A stretch of DNA of 64,000 nucleotides from Dasyornis broadbenti (Eukaryota; Chordata; Aves; Passeriformes; Dasyornithidae): contig VZRN01004253.1 of NCBI GenBank assembly GCA_013397935.1, forward strand, positions 458,484 through 522,483, read 5' to 3'. The translations under genes and the position numbers were made by a program. The notes beneath the pieces were generated by a model. That model saw nothing but the letters and a program-made list of their open reading frames with translations. It was not told where the DNA came from and did not search any database. Shown here in pieces: positions 26,501 to 38,500 of this stretch (position 1 is the first letter of the stretch; each line of letters starts with the position of its first letter).

Positions 26501-29500
26501 AGGCATCTTGGGGTGCAGGTGTGGTGTGAGCCACAGGTGGAGCTTTGGGTGGTTGGAGCCCAAGGAAAGACACTTGGCATTCACCTTTTGCATAAGAAAA
26601 GTTCTGGGGACCTGTGGCACAGCCAGGTGACCAGAGAGACACAGCAGGAGCTGAGGACCCAGCAGGAAGACCCCAGACTTCCACACACTTAGGTTGAGGG
26701 TGTATAAAAGCCCAGGGTTTCCTTTGCGTGGAGTCCCTCCTCAGAGGCACCAGCTCGTGGTGTTCTCCTGTTATTGCACCAAGATTAAATTATTTTAAGC
26801 ATCCAGATGGCTGAGACTCTGCCATGGGAAACTTGGGGTCTAGCCAGTAAGGAAACGTTGTCTGAGAGTGAGTGTGGGGTGTGTAGGGAGTCAAGCAGGG
26901 CATCTGTCGCTCACTGGGGTCTCCCACTGGGGTGGTCTGTCAGTCCCAGCTCAGGTGGCTGCCAGTGGCTTCTGGGTGGTTGGACAGGGAAGTTTCCTTA
27001 ACAGCAACTCTAGGCCTATGTGGTTTTTAAAAAGAAAAAAAAAAAATCTCAACATTTAGCAAGTCACAGGGGATTTTTTCAGTATTATTTTTTCTTTTTA
27101 CTGGGTATATTCTTAACAGGAAATTTCAGTTCAAGATACAGATCTTATTGATTGCTGAATGAGCAAAACCAGAAATTTTGCCCACTGGAAGGTTAAGTTT
27201 GATTTCTCTGTCTTGTCCAGATTCCTACTCACTTCATAAACATGTATACTAATCCAAGAACTCATGAACAGTTTCTGCACAACTGTTTGATACTTGTAAA
27301 GGCTCTGCGTGCTGTCAGTCTGAATATGGGCATAAAGGTAGGTGATTCTGTACTAGCAGCTCTTATATGCGTTAGTATTTATATTTTGACTTTTTGTATA
27401 GTAGTGTTGCACATCAAATGAAGGTGACATTGTAGTGAAACAATTTTGTTTCAGGATGTGTTAGTGTATGATGGAAACCCAAATACTGCTTCATATGAAT
27501 AGACGTAATTAAAAGTAATTTCCTTGCTTTGTAGAATTTCACATACACAACTAGATGAACAGAAGATTAATTCAGTTCAGATTTTAGCATCCTAAATCAT
27601 ACAATGAAAACCCAAAGGGATTCATTATTAGTATTGGAAAAATATGTTCAAGAACAGCATGAGGCACTTAACCATAAAAAGAAGTGGTGAAAAAGGTTGT
27701 ATGAGTCTCTGGTGACACACACATCTAACCATGAAGGCCCATGAGAGCTCTCGCCCAGGGTTAGTGCACACAGAAGTCAGCAGCTTTGTATGCTGCTGAG
27801 AGTAGCACTCGCTCTAAATCATCAGCTTCTGGTGTCCTTTTTTTGTGGAGGAATACCATGTTGTTGATAATTTCTTCTTCTGTCAAGGATCTGTTTGGGA
27901 TTTCTTTTATGTTTAATAAACATGCTTTACATCTCTGTGGTTTTTATTGACCTATAGCTCCAAATTTGCCATATATGGTGACCTTTACATAGGTTAGATA
28001 TCATTCCTTTGTTCTTTTTGTTGTCCCCAAAAGCAGTTTTCTCCTGTTCCTAGTCTACATTTCTTTAACTGTCCATTTGTGAGTTATTTCTCTGGGAGCA
28101 TATCGGGCTGGCTGGAAGAGCAGAAGATTCAGTAGAATAGACATAGTATTTAAAAATGTATGAGGAAACTTTCCAAAGGAATTGATAGTGTAGGAATCAG
28201 AGGTAGAGCTTGAATGTGTGAACAAAATAGTACAAAAGGAAGGTCAATTACAACTTTTTTCCCCTTTTCCATTTGGTTGTGTTGTGATTACAGGGAAAAA
28301 TTAACCCTGCTATTTCCATTTGTATCTTGCTGTCACCACCTGATAGAGGTAACACGGTTATAAATGACTTTGCTTTGACAGGCTAAACAAAGAAAATCTA
28401 CTGCTTTCCATACTTGTGACTGACTGACAGGAAGCAAAAAAGTAATCTGGGTATAACTCTCAAAACAAAGGCATATTCTGTCTCAGCCTTTATTAAGAAA
28501 AACAGACAGTTCAGCACATGAAGACAGAGGCTTGATGCCAGATATGAAAAGGGGGTTGAACACATTAGATAGGGAAGCAGAATTCTAGGACATTCTCCTT
28601 AGTGTGCATGTTTTAAGACTAAATTGTCTACAATAGATGAGAAAATCTACCTCTGTACAAACAATTTAAACAAAGGTACACAGTATCAGAGAAAGGAACT
28701 GATCTTGGATGATCAAGGTCTGTATTTTAGTTCCAAGGGTACATTTTACATAGATTTATTGAAATTCATATATACTTTTCTAAGGCTATTGTTGAAACTT
28801 CTGAACTGTCTTGTTCTTCAGTGATAAAAGTAGCAAAATATATGAATCATTTTGCTGAACTCTCTTAATTTGGGAATTTTCTGATAGTCTTGTCTCTGAA
28901 GTTTAGCAGGCTAACATGTTTCAATAGTATTGTCTTGACTCAGGCAGTCACTGCTTCTGGACTCTCAGGACAGCTTTGCATTAATTAATGCCAGGATGGT
29001 GATGACAGCGCAAGCTGAGATGTGTTAGGTGTGGAACAGCTGGCATTTCCAATCTAAGAATCTAAGAATCTTTAATTATAAAGAAGATCGACTGGAAATC
29101 ATTGGCTTCAGGTTTAAATGAGGTTTTAATGGAGTTCAAGGCTTCAAAATCCTTTTAAGGATTAAGGTGTAGATTTAAGATGGAGCACTTTGGGCTGGAA
29201 ATCCTTTGTTTCCATTTTCTAATAATGATTGACAATTCAACCCTAGAGTATTAGCAGTGGCTTTCTATGCATTTTTTATTTGTGTTTGATATTTTTAAGT
29301 TTTAAAATGCTTTGATTTGAAGAAGTTCCAGCTGAAAGCCTGAAATAAAGTATTATAAGATAGGGTGGTGGATAGCAACGACATGGAGGTAATGTGTGTG
29401 ACAAAGATAGATTAGGGTGGAAAATGCAGTGATTGGGAATAGCAAGTAGAAGAAATTTTTTCCAGACTTTATTAGTTATTTATTTATTATTATTGCTATT

Positions 29501-32500
29501 GTTTACTAGCACATATTTTTAAAAGCAAGTAATATTTACTGACTGTGAATTTTCTGATGAATCTTGTTAAAAAATACACTACTTTTTTTTTCTTAAATTT
29601 AGTTCTTAGTGTAGTAGATAAATGTCACAAATGGAGTTTTATGAATTCATCACAGGATAAAATAGTATTATGTTTTCTGAGGGATTAAATTCTGATCTAA
29701 GTGAAAATGGGTGGGGAGAAGTAGGTGGCAAAAGAAAGTTTTCAGCACATAATCTACTCTGGCATCTTTGCTATCTTAAATGAAAATGCAGGAAGAGGGA
29801 AAAGTACAGGTGTGAAACCACAGCTATATTGGAATAATTGTTACCATTCAATAGCCATTACTGAGATAAGTGAATGGAAAAATCAGAATACTTTTCAGAC
29901 TTCAGGTTTAAAGCTTTTGGCGTGGAAGAAGCTTTTTGCTTTGCATAGTAAATGCGTCCTAAATTTTGAATCTTAAACCAGTGGTTATGGAATAAAGTAG
30001 AAATACGAGATGAGACGTATGATTACATCAGTGCATGAAGAGTATATGAAATTAATCTTAAGAATTACAAGGATAAACATTATTTAGGAAACCATGGAGA
30101 GTTTCAGGGAAACTTCGAATCAGTGCCCACTCTCTTGGAAAGTTAGAGGAGGAGTTGTGTGAGAACTGCTGGGAGTAGAATGAGCTGCTTGCCTGGGCAA
30201 AGGGCAAGAGAACTTTACCTTGAAAAATTTAAATAAACTAACTTGAAAATAAAAATTAACTCAGATAGATAAGATGATAAATATATCTATAATCTCTCTT
30301 GCAATACTAAAGACAGTCCAGAAGAGTAAATGTGTTTTCTTCCTTTTTCAGTCTTTGTGGCAAATAATTCTACTATTCTCTTCAGTGACTTACCAGAATT
30401 GATGAGGACTAAAGTTTGACATGTTTTGCAGCTGCCACTCAAATTAATTTCTGTGAATCAAATATTTGAGATGCAGGAATACTTGCAACCTTTTATAAAG
30501 CAATTTAGTCTCTGCAATAAAAACAATGGTATAGTTGTTGTTTGGAAGGTGACATTGTCTTCATAAACAGCTGCAAAACTGTATGTAGGAGTATTTGGGA
30601 TGGTATTTTACATAAACTAAATGATTTCAATTTTTTTTTTAAGATAGTAAGGACAAATGTTTTTCCAGACAGTAAGTTTTCCTTGCTTTTTCTGTTATGC
30701 TGCATTTAATAAGATTATCATTTCTTTCTGCTGAGCTTAGGGGAAAAAAAAATATTGGCTTAATTTTTACCCTAAGTTTATCACCAGAGCATGTCAGTGG
30801 TTTTCATTAATCAGGGCTATTTTTGTGCAGTGACGAGATTCATGTTCATATTAGCTATGAGAATATTCCAGTTATTCCAGGTTAGACTGAAAATATTTGT
30901 ATAATAAGAATTACCCTACTATTTTTTTCTTCTTCATCTTCCTATCTTTAGCCTATACAGGCAAAATTTGAACTTAAAATCTTGCTATTTGTTTTTGTTT
31001 TCATTATTAGGCCACTGATATCTGTGATCCAAACCCTATCATGATGCTTATTTTGTGTGTCCACCTGTATGACAATCTCCCTCAATACATACCCATGAAC
31101 ACTATAGAATTTACAGGTGCTCTCCATGCAACTGTTGTTAAACAGGTACTGATACCAATGAATTTAGATTTTTAGTAATGCAGGGTTAAAACTCTGTATG
31201 TGTATATGTGTTTATATTATGTATATGCTACAACAAAGAATTAATAGGTTTCATGTCATTTGGCTAGTAAATATTGAAGATGAATGTATGCATTTTCTGT
31301 TTTTTTTTTTTCTCTTCAGTCTTGGGATTTCACTTCTGCTACCTTTTTTCCCCTGTGCTTTTAAATATAGGAAACAAATCTACAGATTTGACAAATATGA
31401 GATCAAAGAGAAGAATGAGAGATTCATAGGCACAGGAGTGCAATGTACACTGTATTCTGAAAAATTAAAGTTGGATAATCTGGGGGAAATTATACTCCTT
31501 TGGAAGGAAAATTTTCTACCCAGTTATTTGAAGTATTTTCTTATTTTATGATATCCTTAGTTTGTATTTTGGAGCTTACCTGCGGAACACACCTTTTATA
31601 GTCTGAAAAATGAGTAAATATAGGCTGATCTTGTTGTTTTTGTTGTGGTAGGTGCGCCTGAAAAACCCAGGCAATAATATTTTGATGTACAACGCTGTTT
31701 TTGTGGGAAGAGATGCGCATGCTTTCACTTTACTTAAAGGACACTCTGTCACCATTCCTGCTATGTAAGTAATAACTTGTTAGTATTCTTATTTTTAGCA
31801 TTACAGAAATAGAAACATACTAATTTAAGAGTGGTTGAACAATAGAAATGTGTTCAACTACAAACAGGGCAAAATTAGTCAGAAGTCAGGCTTTTCTGCT
31901 TCATGTGGAACGAGGGGGACGCTTGCAGTTTAGCTCAGTAGATCTTCAAGAGCAATATTTAAGCCTTCAGATCATTACAGGAGTCATCTGACTCCAATAC
32001 TTGTTTTTTTTCCAATGCATCAAAAACTTCAATTTTCAGTTTAGATCTGATGTTCTTACATTTTGGATTTTTCTTTCCCCCCAACTATATTGGGAATATC
32101 TTCTCTGAACTTGATGCACATTTTGTTCATCAATGCATTGTAGAAGCATGAGTCGGTAAATTATTTTTCTGAGGTCTCAGATTTTAGTTCTTATTCTTAA
32201 TTTAAGCATGTCTGGGAATTAAAGAGACCATGACATGGGTTTGAGTATTATTACACTGCATCTTTTTGCCCCCATCTTTCCTCACCACCAAGATGGATGT
32301 GATGTAGTTATTTGTTCATCTTACTTGTCTGAGAGCCATGTAAGGATTTGGGAGAGATTTAATTTTGGGAAAGCATTAGATTATTGTTTCTGGTAGCAGA
32401 AATATTCATGGTATGTCACCATCTCTTTGTTTTTGTTCACTGAGTACATGTTGCTCTTTCTATGCTATGCAGGTTTATGAATAAATACAGGAATTTCATT

Positions 32501-35500
32501 AATCCCTGTTTAACTAGTGAAGGCAAGAGGGATGTAGTGGTGACTCTGGCTGTCTGTTAACAGTTTTAAAGTTTATCTGCAAGACAGTCATTTACAGATA
32601 AAATGGATTACAGACTGTAAAAAGGAAAAAAAGGTCAACATTTGAATGAAAATAGACTGTGAAGGAGAAAAAAAATTCAAATATAGATGGTCAAATTCAA
32701 GAAGACTTAACAAAAATACAGTGCTCTTTAAGGACCATCAATGTGTCAGTATTAAATTACATGCCTATTATAAATATGTGCAAAGGGGAGAACAAATAAT
32801 GCAATGTTTTCAGCAAGCTGTGAGACTGATTTGATTCCATTTTCTTTGCAATTACTTCAAATAAGAGTTATCATAAAAATGTAATCCTTGAAAATATCAT
32901 GTGTTTCTATGAAAGGTCAATACCATGGCTGTTTTCACTTCACCTTTAAAAAACACCCAAAACAAACCACAAAACAAAATCAAGACATAAGAAAATGTTC
33001 ACAACCTTATTGTTGAGCCGCTTGGCATTTAATATAGCAACAAAGATTTGAAAAATTGCATAGAAATAAAAACTTGTGGAAATGCCAGCCATGCATAGTT
33101 ACCTCTGCAGAGTTTATCATGACGTCATGATCACTAAATGAAAAATGGGTTCTTTGTATTTAATAGATTTCTTAATATTCTGGTGCAAGTGTTTAAAAAG
33201 TCCAAGAATTGACAAGATTTGCGGGAGTCTTGCAGGTTCTGTATGTTAGATCATGATGTTGTAGGTGGGTTTGGAAGTTACAGGAATGTGAATAACATTC
33301 TTAGTGCAGCTGAGTGTCATGTGCTTCATACGCGGCATAATTAATTCTTGATCTGAGATTCCTGCTCTCTAGGGCACTCCACTGTGCCATGTAGACTTGC
33401 AGTTCACAACAGCAGGAACATGAGAGCTGAAAGAGCCAGGGTTTCAGAACTTGCAGGATTTCATCAATCAGTCATCAATTCTCAGACAATCTGAGATTTC
33501 CTGCCTTCTTAAGACTGATCTCAAAATCACATTTTGAGAGCTTCAAAATGAGAGCTTCAGGCACTAAACTTTACTTATTTTTCTTGCTTAATTGAAGGAC
33601 TGATGAAAATAAAGTCTAAATTTGTACCTAGTCTAAACTCTCATTCTGTGCACTCTTCCCTTCTCCAGTTTTCCCATCAAAGATAAGCTGTTGCTTGTAT
33701 AAGCGAACTTTATTTTTTCTGCCTCTTAGTTACTCAGCTTTACTAATTATTTTGAAGGGGATTTTTATCAACTTCTTTTTCAGTCTTCAATGAGAACATG
33801 ATTAAGAATATCTAGATCTGCCTCACAAAATACATAACAGGATGTCTAACTGCTTAACTCAGAAATCCTATTCAAATAGAGGAGCATAAATTGAATCAAT
33901 TGTTAACTTAGGGTGATACTCTAATGAAAGAACTTCCTGTTCTTGTGTGTGTGTGAACAAAAATTAAGCTATGTGCTGATTTTATAAAAAGCAATAAGGG
34001 TTCAGTATTGTTCTTTATGTATATATTTTTTATTAAAATGTTTAAAGGTGCTCTTAGGCAGAAGATTGTACTACAACAAAATATTTCAGAAGAAACAAAT
34101 TACATTCTTTTGTAGGGCCTTTCCCTTACAAAGACTCTGAAATGTGCTCCTAAAATTACATTTCTGAATAATTTCTGAGCCACAGTTTTGAGCTTTTTTG
34201 GGTTTTTTTTCCACAGGAAACAAGTATTTGTAAATGTGGAATTCACATTTCATTTCCTGCGCCCTGCTGAAGCAGTGTTGATACTGATCTCAAATAAAGT
34301 TGATGGAGTAGATGGTGTTACACTGACGTTCTCTCTGAAATCTGAAGTTAAGCATATTGAGCCTGTTGTAAGTTTATGTGTGTATGATTAATATTGTTAC
34401 AAAAAAATATTGTTATTCTGTACATTATATCAAACAAAAGGGAACTGAGGTAAAAATGAAAATGTGAGTTACTGTCAGCATCAGCCTTTGACCTGTGAAT
34501 TTTCAGATTTCCAATATTACAATATGTACATGCAGAATAAACCCTAGAGGAATATCTAAGATTCCTAAGGACATAAATCACGTTTGGATCCTGAATAAAT
34601 TGTGAAAATGTGCACCAATTGCTCTGAAAAGGAATCTGGAGCCCTTTCAGTATATGAATGTTATTGGGAATTTGGTTATGGAGCTGTTTATGTGCTTCAG
34701 CCTAGTGATTTTAGTTGTTAAAAATAGATGGACTGCAAGCTTTTGTTAGATGTTTCTGAGTTTATTTGTGTTTTTTAACTACAGACACTCTGTAGTTGTC
34801 AGATATGTCACCATCAGAGTAGGCAGGCATGTGTTTGTAATCCATTCATTGAGCACATCTGGATAGACTTCTAAACTTAGATGGTGTTTATGTGATTCTT
34901 GCTTTTTTTTAGCCCCCTGTGTTTGTACCACCAGCAATTAAACACTGAAGTTAGGAAGGAAGGTTGGGGCAAGGGAAAAAATAGAGGACATGTAAAGATA
35001 AGAAGGCAAAAACGATGATATCTTGATTCTTGGTCTTGTGTTTTTTGTTCTCTTCTAGGGTATGGTAAGGTGTAAATCCCCATGTTATGAGATGAAGAAA
35101 TTTAACCTAAATGTTACTAATCCCTTCAAAACTGATGGCATATTCAGGTAGACAGTGCTGTAAAGATAAGTCTTTAATGATCATCCTGTTTTACCCACTC
35201 TTTTCCATAACTTTCTTCTTATTAAAAATGTAAAACCTGGAAGTTAAATAATAGGGATTTACATTCCCAAAATTGTTACAAGCACTAAGAAGTGGAAGCT
35301 ATCATAATGAATAAAGAAGATAAATAAGCCTTAATTGAAATCTGTCTTGGTGTAAGCGGCAAAGCTGGAGCTTTAATCAAACAGAGTTCGTGAACCTTGC
35401 CTGTATTTTTATGTTTGGCTGAGGGCCAGCAGAATTACAAAGAGAAACAAGCCATGTTAATTAATAGTTGGTTATTTTTTCCCCAGTCTGCTTTATCCTG

Positions 35501-38500
35501 CTGTTTAAGTTATTAAGCATGCAAAAGAAAAAAAATTGCTTTTGCCTTGGGGCTTGCATCATTATCAGTTAGCCTAATTTTTAATTTGTATTCATCATAG
35601 CTACAACAACTTCAGAGTTACAAATGGTGCTTTCCTTAATACAAAGGAAATAAGTTGTTGTACCCCTTTAGAATCTATTTATGTGATCTGACTCCACATT
35701 TTGTCTTCAGTCTGTAGAACTAAGCATTGGTTCTTCTTATTCATTTATTTGCAAGAACCATCTTTCATAATATTTTTGAGGGTTTTTTTAATGCAACATG
35801 AACGTACATGTTGCAGAAGCTGCAAATTAAATTTCTCTTTCCCCCACAGAATAGGATTGATCTATCCTAATAATAATAATAATAGTAAACAACAATAAAA
35901 ATCCTGTATCAGGAATGTTTCCAGCAATGTCCTCTGGCATAAGCCTTGTGTGTAGGAATCATATGAGTTTAATTAGCTTCTGGTTTTTTTTTTGTTTTTT
36001 TTTTTGGTTTTGGCTTTTTTTGGTGTTTTTTTGTTTTTGTTTTTGTTGTTTTTTTTTTTTTTAAGACCTTGAGGTGGTCAGTGCGGCTGAATCAGTTCTG
36101 TGATGTGGATAACTCTCTTGGAAATTATAAATGAAGTGATGAAGTAATTTAGTTTTATGTAATTTAGTTTTATATAATTCAAAAGCGACTTGACAACTAC
36201 CGTTAGTCATTATGAATTTGGGCAACACTTGAACCAGTAATCTAAAGTTAAAATTCTCTGTATCATGCTTTCAGTGTTTTTAACAATCTAGTGTTTCATC
36301 GGGGGTATACTTGCAAATAACACTAGAAAATGCTAGTTTGATACCAAGGAGGAATCTCTTTTACAGAAAAACTGAGGTTAAACTACAACACGTACTTTTA
36401 AAATATCTTTAATTGAAAATAATAAGCTTCTTTACCAAGCCCGCATTTAAAAGTTAGAATAAACTGAGTTTAATCTTCATTCTGCAAGTTAAAAATGCAG
36501 TCATTTTGTGTGCTTGTCATACTCCAGGGTAATTTTGCTGGAATCCACACACTATTTACTGCCACCAAAGAAAGTATACCTAGCCAGGCAAGTAAAGCAA
36601 GAGAACAAGTTCACGTAAGTTCCAGATAACAATTGCTAATTATAATATATTGAATCATACAACTCTATTAATAATATCTGTTTGTGCATAGCTGTGTGCT
36701 ACCTGTTGTGAAGAATTACAGTTTAGGACATGGAAATATCACAGAAGAAGCCCAACCAGTCCTTGAGCAGTGGGGGTCCCTCCTGGCCAGCTCTGCCTGG
36801 TTTTCCTGCTAAGCACGATGTTCTGTGATGTCCCTTTGGCCACTCCAGCTCAGCCATCCTGGCCGTGCTCCCTCACAGCTTCCTGTGAATCTGTTCCCTG
36901 GCAGAGCATGGGAAGCTGGAAAGTCCTTGGCTTAAGCACTGCTCAGCAGCAACTAAAATATCAACATGTGTGTTATCAACATTATTCTCATCCTAATTCT
37001 AAAACAGAGCACTGTGCCAGCTACTAAGAAGAAAATGAATTCTACCCAGCTGAAACCAGGATAGTACTGCAAAAAAATTAGGAACAAGTTTTAAAAAAAC
37101 AATTCTTCCTTAGTTTTTCATTAATTCTTTGTATAATCAAAGTATTTTCCACAGTTTGTGTCATGTAATATTTAAAGCTCATGTAAACATTCAAAATCCT
37201 GAAACACTTACTCAAGGATTACTGGGAAATATCCTTTATGTGCTACTTCATCAATACTGTAGGTTAAATTGTAATCATAGGTATGATCCACAGCCATGTC
37301 ATGAAATACGGACTATTTTTCAAATTCCTTTAAAAAAATTTAAAAAAAAAGAAAAGGAGAAGTCAAACCCCAGAAAAATGATGAACATTTTAGTATTAAG
37401 AAAAAATATACAAATTATAACTGGAAGTAATTTTCTAAAGTGTAATTTATTCTATGCTTTCTACTAAATTAAATAAGTGTAAAATCATTGTTGATATAGA
37501 AAAGGATTTTTTCCTCATCTTGCATATTTCAGCCTAATTTATCCCCAAACAATCAGTCTAAATAGTGTCATTTTAGTCACACATCTAGGTCGCATTGAAA
37601 CTGATTAAAGGGCATTTTAAATCTTTAGAAATTTCCAGTACTGATTTGCTATGTTTTTAGATGTTTCTGTCATCTATGATAACAGAAGCCACTTAAATGC
37701 CCTTTTTCAGAAGATCTTTTCTTGAATGGAAAAAACTTCTGAAATTTATGTTAAAAAGGTAGTATGTATATTTTTCATAACTGATCGGTAAGAAGATTTT
37801 GCCCTGAATCATTTTTATTCTTTTGGTTAATCCAGAAAATGCCATGTACAAACTGGAGGCCAACTTCCCTAAGTGCTCTGTAAGCGTAAAACTACCATAA
37901 AATCGGTGCTTGGCCTTTGGGTAATTGTGTCTGTGTGACTGATGTCAGGACCAAGGCATGCAAATGACAACTTTATCATCCCAGCTCGTCCTACTGGGCT
38001 CAGAGCTCCTTCTGCATCCTCATTCTGTGCCCCCAGATGTGTCAGATCTACTTTAAACCTCACTGTAAGAAGCTTTATCTGGCAGGTGACCCTTTTACCT
38101 ACCAGCTTTCCCCTCTGGCAGTGTCACAGACACCCGAAACTGTGTCATTCCGAGCAGAGAGGAGACCAGCCTTTGGTCATTGTGGAATGGGCTCATCATA
38201 GTGGGACTGGAAAGATCTCAGTCTGGAGCTAGAGCCCTGAGGAGCTATATCCTTGCTGGGACACAGGGCTGTCTAAGCCAAAGAATCTTACTGTAGCCCA
38301 TGTCCTTTAGTGTTTGCAGGCAAGAACTCTTTATTCATGGAGAACTGGATGGTGCTTGGTGAGAAGCACTGTAATTTTTTTTTTTTTTTTTCAAATCCAG
38401 CTGACACAGTTTTTTTTTTTAAGTATACTGGGCCAAGATGTTGTCAAGTTTTCCACTTTTCTGTGCTTTTCCAAGTCCTTGACACTTCAGTTATTGTCCT

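Larger units (their letters stand above)
26479..27003 (+). mobile_element. solo LTR of an endogenous retrovirus, sense
   Basis: The element starts tgttgagg and ends ccttaaca, which are inverted termini matching at 7 of 8 positions with the canonical TG...CA. It is flanked on both sides by gcaa (26475-26478 and 27004-27007), a 4 bp target-site duplication. Inside, a TATA box (tataaaa, 26703-26709) is followed about 75 bp later by a poly(A) signal variant attaaa (26784-26789), the U3-R-U5 order expected for the + orientation. No internal viral genes are present, so it is a recombined solo LTR. A 4 bp duplication is common for gammaretrovirus-like (class I) elements, but I cannot name the family. 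Confidence 0.82.
26395..27220 (+). other. CFAP47 intron 7, mostly a solo LTR
   Basis: An 826 bp intron, of which 525 bp (26479-27003) is an inserted solo LTR in the sense orientation. The LTR starts 85 bp after the exon 7 donor. Without it the intron would be about 300 bp. Confidence 0.85.

Noticed and set aside
26417..26750. Overlapping open frames on both strands near 26.4-26.75 kb
   Set aside because: They fall within the solo LTR and its flanks and have no splice or family support.
31198..31551. 117-codon + strand open frame
   Set aside because: It lies entirely within intron 9. Exons 9 and 10 join at phase 0 without it, and its protein text is low in complexity and unfamiliar.
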